Positions 1 to 7,855 of a stretch of 64,000 nt of DNA are shown here, piece by piece. Under the pieces are notes generated by a model. The model was not told the origin of the DNA, searched no databases, and saw nothing but the letters and a program-made list of their open reading frames with translations. A program made the translations under genes and the position numbers. Source of the DNA: Archangium violaceum (GTDB lineage Bacteria > Myxococcota > Myxococcia > Myxococcales > Myxococcaceae); assembly GCF_016887565.1 (NCBI RefSeq), contig NZ_CP069396.1:1329001-1393000 (forward strand). Reading direction: 5' to 3'. Numbering within the stretch: position 1 is the stretch's first letter; each line of letters starts with the position of its first letter.

Positions 1-27
1 GGTGCATCCGGGGAGGGGAGGCAGGGG

Positions 28-735
28 ATGAAGGGCTTCATCTTCGAGGAGTTGAACGGTGGGGCGAGCTGCCGCACCTACCTCATCGTCAGCCCGCGGA
101 CACGCGAGGCGCTCATCGTGGACCCGGTGCTGGAGCTGCTGCCGGGCTACATGCAGCGGTTGGCGAAGGACCAGCTCCGGCTGAAGGTGGTGGTGGACAC
201 CCATACGCACGCGGACCACCTGTCCGGGTGCCGGGAGCTGGCGCGGATGACGGGCGCGGTCATCGCGGGGGCTCCCGAGGGCTCGGTGCACCGGGTGCTG
301 AGCGACGGAGAGGTGCTGGAGGTGGGGGATGTGCGCCTCACCGTCTGGGCGTCCCCGGGGCACACGGCGGATGGCCTGGTGCTGGTGATGGAGGACCGGG
401 TGCTCAGCGGGGACACGCTGCTCATCGGCGCCACGGGCCGCACGGACCTGCCCACCGGTGACGCCGAGGCCGAGTACCGCAGCCTCCAGCGCCTGCTGTC
501 ACTTCCGGAGGACACGCTCGTGTACCCCGCCCATGACTACGGCGGGCGCACGTTCAGCACCATCGGCCACGAGCGCCTCACCAACCCGCGCCTGCGCCTG
601 AGCTACGAGGCGTTCATCCAGTTGATGACGTCTCCTCGCAACGAGAAGCCAGCGCGCCTGGCGGAGGCGCTCGCCTACAACACGCGCCCGCTCGACGCGT
701 ACGACGAGCCGGCCGAGCAGGCCTTCATGCTGTAG
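28..735 (+). CDS. MBL-fold metallo-hydrolase, persulfide dioxygenase (ETHE1)-like
   Basis: A 235-residue metallo-beta-lactamase-fold enzyme. The metal-binding motif HTHADH is at residues 59-64, followed by PGHTAD near 110, SGDTLL near 128 and PAHDY near 167. These are the ligand positions of the glyoxalase II/ETHE1 branch. The spacing and the motif TGRTDLPTGD fit ETHE1-type persulfide dioxygenases, which oxidise glutathione persulfide to sulfite, better than true glyoxalase II. The protein has no signal peptide and is probably cytoplasmic. A purine-rich ribosome binding site (ggaggggaggcagggg) lies directly before the ATG. It is transcribed towards the next two genes, which are on the other strand, so it stands alone here. 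A hydroxyacylglutathione hydrolase role cannot be excluded. Confidence 0.85.
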   Translation: MKGFIFEELNGGASCRTYLIVSPRTREALIVDPVLELLPGYMQRLAKDQLRLKVVVDTHTHADHLSGCRELARMTGAVIAGAPEGSVHRVLSDGEVLEVGDVRLTVWASPGHTADGLVLVMEDRVLSGDTLLIGATGRTDLPTGDAEAEYRSLQRLLSLPEDTLVYPAHDYGGRTFSTIGHERLTNPRLRLSYEAFIQLMTSPRNEKPARLAEALAYNTRPLDAYDEPAEQAFML

Positions 736-797
736 GCGGGGGGCGGTGGCTCGGTCGTCGCCGCCGCCGTCGCTGCCCTCGTCCACCGGGTCGAGCG

Positions 798-1217
798 TCA
801 GGCCACCTTGGTGGTGGCGCGCTTGAGACGCTGGCGGGAGAGGGCGGCACGCGCCTCGTTCTCGTCGTGGACGAACTCCAGATCGAACGAGGGTTTGCCC
901 GTGAAATACATCATCAGCGCGAGCCCCTTGGCGGCGGCCTTGGCCACGAAGTTGGCGCCGATGTACGCGACCCCCAGGTACCAGTCCTGGCGGATGTTCT
1001 TGGAGGCGTAGCCCCGGGCCTCGGAGGGGATGGTGCCAATCTCCGCCAGGTCGGTGATGAGATAGAACGGCTTCTTCTCGGCCAGCTCGCGGCAGATGTC
1101 GACGAGCTGTTTGACCTCCTCGAGCCCGATGTCACCCTTGATCTTGATGAACAGGGTGTCGGGTTGCTCGAAGCGGATGTAATGGGTGCCGATGGACCAT
1201 TCGCGGGGAGCCGTCAT
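798..1217 (-). CDS. STAS/SEC14-like domain protein, first of a tandem pair
   Basis: A 139-residue soluble protein with a compact alpha/beta fold resembling the STAS/SEC14-like small proteins common in myxobacteria. An upstream in-frame start at 1259 exists, but the ATG at 1217 (MTAPREWSIG) aligns with the start of the neighbouring paralogue (MAIRREWKLG), so the shorter form is preferred. Shared blocks with the paralogue include EQPD, PF(Y/F)(L/V)(I/V)TDL, SEARxY(A/V)S(K/R)N(I/V), YIGAxFVxKAAAK and TG(K/R)xxFDLxFV. No catalytic residues were recognised. Proteins of this type are often regulatory or signalling modules, but the function is unknown. It lies 117 bp downstream of its paralogue on the same strand. 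Confidence 0.75.
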   Translation of the reverse strand: MTAPREWSIGTHYIRFEQPDTLFIKIKGDIGLEEVKQLVDICRELAEKKPFYLITDLAEIGTIPSEARGYASKNIRQDWYLGVAYIGANFVAKAAAKGLALMMYFTGKPSFDLEFVHDENEARAALSRQRLKRATTKVA

Positions 1218-1334
1218 GGGGAGCCTCGTGACTGCCGGTGTATCGCAGTCCAGGGCCATCCGGTAGGTGGTTCCCGGAAGGCATGACGGGAGCGGTCGTG
1301 TCGGGGCCCGTCCGGACGTGCCCGGAGCGGACGG

Positions 1335-1751
1335 TCAGGCGACCCGAGCTCGGCCGTGAGCACGCTCGCGGGCCAGGAGCTCGCGTGCCTCCTCCTCCGA
1401 GCCGACGAAGTGCAGGTCGAAGGTGAGCCGGCCGGTGAGGTAGTGAACGAAGGCGAGGCTCTTGGCGGCGGCCTTCTGCACGAAGCCCGCCCCGATGTAG
1501 ACGGAGCCGAGGAACCAGGCGGGATTGACGTTGCGGGAGACGTAGTTGCGCGCCTCCGAGTCGACGGTGGTGGCCTCCCGGAGATCCGTCACCACGAAGA
1601 AGGGCCGGTGGTTGCCCAGCTCTCCGTAGATTTCAGACAGACAGACTGCATCCTGGAACGTGGTCTCCCCATCGATCCTCACCCAGAGGATGTCCGGTTG
1701 CTCGAAATGGGCAGAATGCGTCCCGAGCTTCCATTCGCGGCGGATGGCCAT
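1335..1751 (-). CDS. STAS/SEC14-like domain protein, second of a tandem pair
   Basis: A 138-residue protein, collinear over its whole length with the gene at 798-1217, so the two arose by tandem duplication. Common motifs are EQPD (residues 17-20), TDLRE/TDLAE near 55, SEARNYVSRN near 65 and YIGAGFVQKAAAK near 83. There is no signal peptide or membrane segment. The 93-bp gap upstream to the ABC-transporter operon contains an AT-rich stretch and probably holds its promoter, although no clear -35/-10 pair was found. The divergence between the copies suggests separate partners or signals. The function is not known. Confidence 0.75.
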   Translation of the reverse strand: MAIRREWKLGTHSAHFEQPDILWVRIDGETTFQDAVCLSEIYGELGNHRPFFVVTDLREATTVDSEARNYVSRNVNPAWFLGSVYIGAGFVQKAAAKSLAFVHYLTGRLTFDLHFVGSEEEARELLARERAHGRARVA

Positions 1752-1844
1752 GTGACCCCCCCATGACGTTTGCCGCGCATACTACGCGTGTGGTTGTAGA
1801 AGAGTAGCGGCGTTGCAAGAGTTTCGGCGCTTCTGTCCAGTCTT

Positions 1845-3026
1845 TCAACGCTCTCGCGCTGGAGTGTCTCCGTAACCCGTCAGCTCCACGTAGCCGCGCC
1901 CCTGGAGGGGCTGGCCCTCGTGCGTGCCCGAGAGGCGGACGGAGCCCTCCCAATAGCGAACACTCACCGGCAGCTCCTGGTCGGCCAGGGCGGGGGTGAT
2001 GTTCAATTCCAGACGTTGGGAGGGAATGGAGAGACGCCAGCGGGCCGGGTACACGGTGCCGCCGCGGGGGCTCTTCCAGGTGTCCGACACTTCCAGCCGC
2101 ACGTCGTCGCGGGAGATGCGCACGGGCTCGCCCCGGGCGGGGATGAGCATGCCCGCGCTGAAGGGGTCCACCGAGCCGTCCTTCTGACGGAGCTGGTAGT
2201 ACATGAGCTCGCCACCGTCCGAGAGCTGGAGCGCGAACCAGTCCCAGCCCACCTGGTTCTCGCCGAGCGGGCGGGTGCTCCACTCGCGGTCCATCCAGCT
2301 CTGGCCCGTCACCTCGTGGACGCGGCCGTCCACCGTCACCTGTCCGCGCGAGGGCATCCGGGTGAGCGAGTAGTAATAGGAGGCGTTGCCCGGCGCGGCG
2401 CCCTTCCGGGCGAGGCCCCGGTCACCCTGGAGCACCGGGGGCTTTCCCGCCTCCAGCACGAGGGACAGCGACACCCCGTCTCCCTGGGCGGTGAGCTTCA
2501 TGGGCAGGGCCCCGTCGGCCAGGGCCTCGGCGCTCCAGTCCTCCAACCACACGCGGAAGGGCTCGGTGCGCGCGCCCGCGAGTCCCAACGCGTCGCGGGT
2601 GAAGCGCTCGGTGGCGTGGAAGCGCCCGCTGCCGATGTCCGAGAGCGCCAGGTGTCCCATGTAGACGTGCCGCGTGCCCCACGCGGACTCGCGCGGCGCG
2701 TCCCCGGGGGCCAGCGCGCTGCGGAAGAGGGTGAGCTGATAGCCGAAGTCATGCCCGTCCGCCGTGGAGAGGTTGCCCGTCCAGTACCACCACTCGGTGC
2801 GGAAGCCGGGGTGCGGGCCGTGGTCCTCGGGGAAGTGGAACTCCCGGGGCTCGAGGGCCCGGGTGTAGCCCGTCTCGCCGCCCTCTCCACCGCCGAGCGC
2901 CTCCGCCACCTTCAGCGTCGGTCGGGCACTGGGGGCCGGGGCCACATCCCGCGTCACCCAGACCGCTCCCGCCGCGAGCCCCGCGAGTACCACCGCCACG
3001 CCGATGACGAGTCCGCGTCCGCGCAT
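1845..3026 (-). CDS. AttH/CrtC-like lipocalin-family exported protein
   Basis: A 393-residue protein starting at the ATG at 3026 (MRGRGLVIGVAVVLAG), with an N-terminal membrane anchor or signal peptide at residues 4-24. The motif HPGFRTEWWYWTGNL near residue 70 and later RHVYMGHLALSD and SWMDREWS are typical of the AttH / hydroxyneurosporene-synthase (CrtC) family, a double-lipocalin fold. It is the last gene of a three-gene operon and starts 5 bp after the stop of the FtsX permease. This is the usual arrangement of AttEFGH-like ABC systems. The protein probably binds or processes a lipidic substrate moved by the transporter outside the inner membrane. Enzymatic hydratase activity, as in CrtC, is only a family possibility. 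Confidence 0.82.
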   Translation of the reverse strand: MRGRGLVIGVAVVLAGLAAGAVWVTRDVAPAPSARPTLKVAEALGGGEGGETGYTRALEPREFHFPEDHGPHPGFRTEWWYWTGNLSTADGHDFGYQLTLFRSALAPGDAPRESAWGTRHVYMGHLALSDIGSGRFHATERFTRDALGLAGARTEPFRVWLEDWSAEALADGALPMKLTAQGDGVSLSLVLEAGKPPVLQGDRGLARKGAAPGNASYYYSLTRMPSRGQVTVDGRVHEVTGQSWMDREWSTRPLGENQVGWDWFALQLSDGGELMYYQLRQKDGSVDPFSAGMLIPARGEPVRISRDDVRLEVSDTWKSPRGGTVYPARWRLSIPSQRLELNITPALADQELPVSVRYWEGSVRLSGTHEGQPLQGRGYVELTGYGDTPARER

Positions 3027-3031
3027 CGCCC

Positions 3032-5584
3032 TCACTCCTCCCTCAGCGCGTTCGCGGGGTTGGCGCGCGACATCTTCCAGGACGGGTAGAGGCCCGCGAG
3101 CGCCGCGGCCAGCAGGGCCAGAACCAGCGCCTGCGCGAGCACGCCCGGCACCACCAGCAGTCGCAGCGTCCACCCGAAGGAGCGCTGGTTGATGACGTGG
3201 ACGAGCACGTACGCGAGCGCCACGCCGAGCGGCAGCGAGAAGAGCCCCGCGAGCAGGCCCAGCAGCCCCGTCTGGAGGGACACGAGCCCCCAGAGCTGGC
3301 GCGGCGTGAGGCCAGTGGCGCGCAGCACGGCCAGCTCGCGCGCGCGCTCGAGCTGCAACGCCATGAGCGCGCTGAGCACGCCGACGAAGGCCACGCCCAC
3401 GGCGAGCAGCCGCAGCACGTGGGTGATGGTGAAGGTGCGGTCGAACACCTCCAGGGAGGTTTCCCGCAGCGCGCGGTTGGAGCGGATGTCGAGCGCCTGC
3501 ACGTCGCCGGCGCGCTCGCGCACCCGGGTCACCAGCGCGTCCACGTCCTGTCCGGGCGCGGCGTAGAGGGCCACGCCGCTCACCCTCGGGTCATCGAAGT
3601 GGCGCAGGTACGTGGCGCGCGGCATCAACAGCGTGCCCGCGTCCGAGCCGTAGTCGAAGTACACGCCGACGATGCGGAAGCGGCGCGGGCCCTTGTCGGT
3701 GGACAGCTCCACCGAGTCGTTCACGCCCAGGCGGCGGTGGAAGGCGAAGGGCTCGGAGACGAGGAGGGTGTCCGGCGCCTCCAACTCCTTCCATACGCGC
3801 TCCGGGTCTCCCTGCTTGAAGCGGTAGGGCCGCACGGTGACGGTGCCGAAGTCCACGGAGCGCAGGTCCGTGGGCATGCCATTGACGCGCACCTGCACGG
3901 TGCGGATGGTGGTGCTGCCGGCCACGCCGGGGGTGGCGCGCAGGTGCTCGGCGAGGCCCGGGGCGAAGGTGGCTCCGCCACGCCGGGTGACGAGCGCGGG
4001 CGGGGAGATGAAGACATCGGCTTGCAGCGAGGACTCCAGCCACTCGGCCACCGTGCCGCGGAAGCTGGCCACCATGAGGCCCACGCCCACCGTGGTGGCC
4101 ACCGCCACCATGAGCGCGGCCAGGGCCACGGCGGTGCGGCTGAGGCTCGACGTCACCCCGCGCGCGGCCATGCGCCCCAGCAGCCCGAAGGGGCGCCCCA
4201 ACGGACCGGCCGCCGCGCCCGCGAGCAGCGTCGTCAACCAGGGCACCAGCAGCGCCGCGCCCAGCAGCACCGAGAAGAGGCCACCGTAGGCCGGCAGCAG
4301 CTCGGGGGTGGGCAGGGCCAGCAGCCCCACGCCCAGCGCGAGCACGAGCAGTCCCAGCAGGGCCAGACGCGGAGCCCTCCGCCGGGCCACGTCCTCCAGC
4401 GTGGAGCGGCGCAGCGTCACCGCGGGGGCCGAGCGCGCCGCCTCCCACGCGGGCAGCAGCGCGGCGGCCAGTGTCGCGCCCAGGCCGAGCAGCACGCCCT
4501 TGGCCAGCGTGGACGACTCCAGCGAGAGGCCCCGCACGCTCACCACGAGGTACAGGTCGTTGAGCGTCCGGGTGACGAGCTCCACCAGCCCCCGGCCCAG
4601 GATGATGCCCAGCAGCAGCCCGGCCACCGTGCCCACCAGGCCCAGCGCCGTGGCCTCGACGAGCACGAGGGCGAACAGCTCGCGCCGGGTGATGCCCACC
4701 GCGCGCAGCCGCCCGAGCTGCTCGCGCCGCTGCACCACCGAGAAGGTCATCGTGTTGTAGATGAGGAACGTGCCCACCACGAGCGCCAGCAGCGACAGCG
4801 CGGTGAGGTTGGTGCGGAACGCCCGTGTCATCTGCTCCACCGCGTTGCCGCGCGCGCGGGGCCGTAGCACCTCGGCGCCCTCGGGCAGCAGCGGGTGCAG
4901 GCGCGCCAGCTGCGCTTCTCCGGCCTCGCCCACCGGCAGCTGGAGGTCGATGCGCGAGAGGCGCCCCACCTGTCCGAGCACCTCCTGCGCGGTGGAGATG
5001 TCGGTGAGCACGAGGCTCTCCATGGCGCGCGCACTGCCCTCGTCCTCGGGGTCCAGGATGGCCGTCACGCGCAGCCGCCGCGTCACGCCCTCCATGCCCA
5101 CCTCCAGGGTGTCTCCGGCGCCGACGCCCAGCGCCTCGGCCGTGCGCCGCGTGAGGAGGGCGGTGCCGGGCTCGGTGAGGAAGGCACCCAGGTCCACGGA
5201 GCCGCCGCTCCTGGGCACGAAGGAGCGGAAGGGGGCCTCGGCGAACGGGTCCACGCCGAGGACGCTGAGGGGGCGCCTGTCGCCGCTCGTCGCGCGCACG
5301 TAGCCCTCCACCACGGGAGCGGACACGGGCGCGCCGGGCAGGAGGCGCACGTCCCGGTACACCGACTCCGGCAGCCCCGAGGGCCCGCCGACGAGCTGAT
5401 GCGTGGCACGGCCGGCCACGGTGTCGGTGGAGCGCTCGAAGGCGCGCATGGCGCTCGCGTTGGCCAGGTCGATGGACACCACCACCGCCACGCCGAGCGC
5501 GATGCCCAGCAGGGACAGGGCGGTGAGCCACGGGTGGCTGCCCAGGTGGCGCAGGCTGGCGCGGGCCAGGAGGCGCTGTCTCAC
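3032..5584 (-). CDS. ABC transporter permease, FtsX/MacB type, 850 residues
   Basis: A large permease with a transmembrane helix at residues 18-40, a MacB-like periplasmic domain to about 250, a three-helix FtsX block at about 260-390, a four-helix middle region at about 405-500, a second periplasmic domain, and a final FtsX block at about 725-835. The C-terminal motif SRANPANALREE is the family end signature. It starts with GTG, and this GTGA overlaps the stop of the ATPase gene by 4 bp, so translation is coupled. Together with the ATPase (5581-6315) and the lipocalin (1845-3026) it forms a lipid or lipoprotein export/extraction system of the AttEFGH/LolCDE class. The substrate is not evident. 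Confidence 0.9.
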   Translation of the reverse strand: MRQRLLARASLRHLGSHPWLTALSLLGIALGVAVVVSIDLANASAMRAFERSTDTVAGRATHQLVGGPSGLPESVYRDVRLLPGAPVSAPVVEGYVRATSGDRRPLSVLGVDPFAEAPFRSFVPRSGGSVDLGAFLTEPGTALLTRRTAEALGVGAGDTLEVGMEGVTRRLRVTAILDPEDEGSARAMESLVLTDISTAQEVLGQVGRLSRIDLQLPVGEAGEAQLARLHPLLPEGAEVLRPRARGNAVEQMTRAFRTNLTALSLLALVVGTFLIYNTMTFSVVQRREQLGRLRAVGITRRELFALVLVEATALGLVGTVAGLLLGIILGRGLVELVTRTLNDLYLVVSVRGLSLESSTLAKGVLLGLGATLAAALLPAWEAARSAPAVTLRRSTLEDVARRRAPRLALLGLLVLALGVGLLALPTPELLPAYGGLFSVLLGAALLVPWLTTLLAGAAAGPLGRPFGLLGRMAARGVTSSLSRTAVALAALMVAVATTVGVGLMVASFRGTVAEWLESSLQADVFISPPALVTRRGGATFAPGLAEHLRATPGVAGSTTIRTVQVRVNGMPTDLRSVDFGTVTVRPYRFKQGDPERVWKELEAPDTLLVSEPFAFHRRLGVNDSVELSTDKGPRRFRIVGVYFDYGSDAGTLLMPRATYLRHFDDPRVSGVALYAAPGQDVDALVTRVRERAGDVQALDIRSNRALRETSLEVFDRTFTITHVLRLLAVGVAFVGVLSALMALQLERARELAVLRATGLTPRQLWGLVSLQTGLLGLLAGLFSLPLGVALAYVLVHVINQRSFGWTLRLLVVPGVLAQALVLALLAAALAGLYPSWKMSRANPANALREE

Positions 5585-6315
5585 GCGCGGGCCTCCCGCT
5601 CGACGAGCTGGCCCGCCTCGAGTTGCAGCACGCGGTCCGCGCGCGAGACGAGGCCCGGGTCATGGGTGACGATGAGCGCGCAGGCGTGCTCCCGGCGCGT
5701 GAGGCCCTCCAGGAGGTCCAACACCTTGCGCCCCGTCTGCTCGTCGAGGTTGCCGGTGGGCTCGTCGGCCAGCAGGAGGGGCGGGGCGTGGGCGAGCGCG
5801 CGGGCCACGGCCACCCGCTGCTGCTCACCGCCGGAGAGCCGGTCGGGGAAGCTGCTGGCGCGGTTGCCCAGGCCCACCGTGTCGAGCAGCTCGCGCACGC
5901 GCACGCGCGACTCGGGGCCCTCGCGCCCGGTGAGCTCCAGGGGGAGGAGGATGTTCTCCTCCACCGTGAGGGTGGGCAGCAGGTTGAAGGCCTGGAAGAT
6001 GAAGCCGATGCGGTCGCGGCGCAGCAGGGTGCGCTGGTGCTCGCTCAAGGTGACGAGCTCGCGGCCGTCGATGCGCACCGTGCCTCGCGAGGGCAGATCG
6101 ATGCCGCTGATGAGGTTGAGCAGCGTGGATTTCCCCGAGCCGCTGCGGCCGAGCAGCACGACGAACTCGCCCGCGTGCAGGGTGAGGCGGACGCTGGAGA
6201 GCACCTCGCGGACGGCGTCGCCCTCGGCGTAGGACTTGGAGACGTCGTGGAGCTCGACAACGGGCTGGGCGGGGGGCATGCGTGGGGGGAGTGCTAATGG
6301 ATGCGCGAGACCCAT
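5581..6315 (-). CDS. ABC transporter ATP-binding protein (LolD/MacB class)
   Basis: A 244-residue ATPase with Walker A GRSGSGKST (about 56-64), Q-loop FQAFNLLPTLTVEENI, signature LSGGEQQRVAVARAL and Walker B LLLADEPTGNLDE. TGNLD after the Walker B is characteristic of the LolD/MacB/FtsE branch. Two ATGs are possible, at 6315 and 6279. The one at 6315 has an AAAGGAA ribosome binding site 5-10 bases upstream while the inner one has none, so 6315 was chosen. This is the first gene of the ATPase-permease-lipocalin operon and powers the FtsX-type permease downstream. Confidence 0.92.
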   Translation of the reverse strand: MGLAHPLALPPRMPPAQPVVELHDVSKSYAEGDAVREVLSSVRLTLHAGEFVVLLGRSGSGKSTLLNLISGIDLPSRGTVRIDGRELVTLSEHQRTLLRRDRIGFIFQAFNLLPTLTVEENILLPLELTGREGPESRVRVRELLDTVGLGNRASSFPDRLSGGEQQRVAVARALAHAPPLLLADEPTGNLDEQTGRKVLDLLEGLTRREHACALIVTHDPGLVSRADRVLQLEAGQLVEREARA

Positions 6316-6420
6316 GCACGTTCCTTTGAAGCTGGATTCTCGGCAGCCTGCCCGCCATGAGGGACGCCGTGCGGTCCGGGACGGGAGTTGGTACTGTTCC
6401 TGGCACCGGATGCGTGGCGC

Positions 6421-6672
6421 ATGAAGCTGACCGAGGACATCAAGCCGGTGACCTATATGAAGACCCGCGCCGCGGAGTTGCTGCGCGAGGAGGACCGCTC
6501 GCGCATCTTCGAGCGCTTCGAGCGGGCCATCAGCGCCAGCGAGGCCAGTGGACTGGGGTTGGGGCTCTACATCGCCAGGGAGATCGCCCAGGCGCATGGC
6601 GGAGACATCTCGGTGGAGAGCCGGCTGGGAGAGGGCTCCACCTTCACCGTGTCCCTGCCGCTGGCCGCGTAG
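6421..6672 (+). pseudogene. Chimeric remnant: Phd antitoxin N-terminus joined to histidine-kinase C-terminus
   Basis: An 83-residue frame. The first 22 residues (MKLTEDIKPVTYMKTRAAEL and on) match the conserved start of Phd/YefM antitoxins. From about residue 25 it turns abruptly into the end of a histidine-kinase ATPase domain, with the F-box DRSRIFERFERAIS, the G2 box ASGLGLGLYIAREIAQAHGG and the family ending ESRLGEGSTFTVSLPLAA. The Phd repression and toxin-binding region and the kinase H, N and G1 boxes are missing, so neither parent function is likely. The simplest origin is a deletion that fused two genes in frame. Its 3' end overlaps the convergent hydrolase gene by 29 bp. It could still be expressed as a small ATP-binding-fold fragment. 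Confidence 0.7.
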
Positions 6673-7447
6673 GGCTGACGGATAATCGCAACCGGTCGAA
6701 GAAGGTGCCCACCTCCGAGGCGAGCAGGGGTCCGCCCCTGTCGCGCGGGACGATGTGGAAGCCGTCCTTCAGCGAGATGTGGCGCACCTGGGGCGACGCG
6801 GTGAGGCCTCGCGCCAGGAACCGGCCGCACTCGGGGTCCACCACGTGGTCCTGCTCGGCCACCGCCACCAGCGCGGGACAACGCACCCGGGGCAGGGCCT
6901 CCCTCGCCACGTCCTGCAGCGTCCACAGGTCCCGCAGCCTCGCCGAGGGGAAGGCCGGGAGGATGGGCGCCTCGGCGAGCACCGCCAGGTCGGACAGGTC
7001 CATGCCGGTCTTCTGCACCCAGGGCTTCACCCGCTCCAGCAGGCCGGTGTGCCGCAGGCGCTTGAGCAGCCACATCTTCGGTCCCTTGAAGCGCAGCGCC
7101 GGGGCGATGAGCGCCAGCCCGTGCACGCGCTCCGGGTAGTCCGCCGCGAGCATCAGCGACAGCAGGGCCCCCATGGACAGCCCCGCCACGAAGACCCGCC
7201 GGTAGTCGCGCAGCGACAGCAGGGCCTCGGCCGCGGCGCGCTCCCAGTCCCGGTGTCCCACGTTCAGCAGGGCCTCGGGGGTGGTGCCATGGCCGGGCAG
7301 CTGGATGGCGCGCACGTACAGGCCTCGTGCCGCCAGCGCCTCGCCCAGCGGACGCACCTCCCAGGGGCTTCCGGTGAAGCCATGCAGCAGGAGGCAGGCA
7401 TCCTCTCCCCGCCCCAGCTCGAACGGCGCCGTCTTCTCCGGGTCCAT
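6644..7447 (-). CDS. Alpha/beta hydrolase, carboxylesterase/monoacylglycerol-lipase like
   Basis: A 267-residue alpha/beta-hydrolase. The oxyanion region is LLHGFTGSPWE (near 20), the nucleophile elbow is GLSMGA (near 92), the acid is in VAEQDHVVD and the catalytic His is in DGFHIVPRD near the end. This pattern matches bacterial thermostable carboxylesterases and monoacylglycerol lipases of the Est30 type. A GTG at 7462 could also serve as start. The ATG at 7447 is preferred because GGTGAG lies about ten bases before it. The extreme C-terminus overlaps the antiparallel chimeric remnant. There is no signal peptide, so it is likely a cytoplasmic ester hydrolase of unknown substrate. Confidence 0.85.
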   Translation of the reverse strand: MDPEKTAPFELGRGEDACLLLHGFTGSPWEVRPLGEALAARGLYVRAIQLPGHGTTPEALLNVGHRDWERAAAEALLSLRDYRRVFVAGLSMGALLSLMLAADYPERVHGLALIAPALRFKGPKMWLLKRLRHTGLLERVKPWVQKTGMDLSDLAVLAEAPILPAFPSARLRDLWTLQDVAREALPRVRCPALVAVAEQDHVVDPECGRFLARGLTASPQVRHISLKDGFHIVPRDRGGPLLASEVGTFFDRLRLSVSPTRPAAGTR

Positions 7448-7509
7448 CCGCTGTGCTCTCACCGTGACTCAGTCTAGTCACGGCCCGCATACGGCGGTAT
7501 GCCCCCCCC

Positions 7510-7797
7510 ATGTCGGATACACCCAAGCCTCCCGAGCCCTTGCCGATTCAGATAGATGACGATGTGGCCAATGGTCGGTACGTGAACATGGCCCTCGTCA
7601 ACCACACGGAGACGGAGTTCACCCTGGACTTCATCCACGTCCAGCCGCATCCGGTCCGCGCGAAGGTGCTCTCGCGCGTCATCCTCAATCCCAAGCACGT
7701 CAAGCGCCTGTTGAAGGTGCTGCAGGACGGCGTCGCCAACTACGAGTCGCGCTACGGCACCATCGTCATCACCGACGACGGCCGTCCCATGCACTGA
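7510..7797 (+). CDS. DUF3467 domain protein
   Basis: A 95-residue protein with the DUF3467 pattern: GRYVNMALVNHTETEFTLDF at residues 23-42, then PHPVRAKVLSRVILNPKHVKRLLKVL. The family is small, cytoplasmic and widely conserved, with no established biochemical role. Its helical C-terminus (a LxxLL-like heptad stretch) suggests oligomerisation. It is divergent from the hydrolase gene, and a bidirectional hairpin terminator follows 25 bp after its stop. Confidence 0.85.
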   Translation: MSDTPKPPEPLPIQIDDDVANGRYVNMALVNHTETEFTLDFIHVQPHPVRAKVLSRVILNPKHVKRLLKVLQDGVANYESRYGTIVITDDGRPMH

Positions 7798-7822
7798 GGG
7801 CGTTCGTGCCAGGCCCGTGGAA

Positions 7823-7847
7823 GGCCGCTGGCGCGAGGCCAGCGGCC
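7823..7847. terminator. Bidirectional hairpin between convergent genes
   Basis: A perfect 10-bp stem (GGCCGCTGGC / GCCAGCGGCC) with a 5-base loop lies between the convergent stops of the DUF3467 gene (7797) and the secreted EEP-family gene (7856). It lacks a strong T-tract, which is common for GC-rich genomes. Confidence 0.6.
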
Positions 7848-7855
7848 GGACCTGC

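Noticed and set aside
6289-6297. GAGTGCTAA half of a CIRCE element near the ABC ATPase start
   Set aside because: The second half TTAGCACTC at the 9-bp distance is absent, and no heat-shock gene is next to it.
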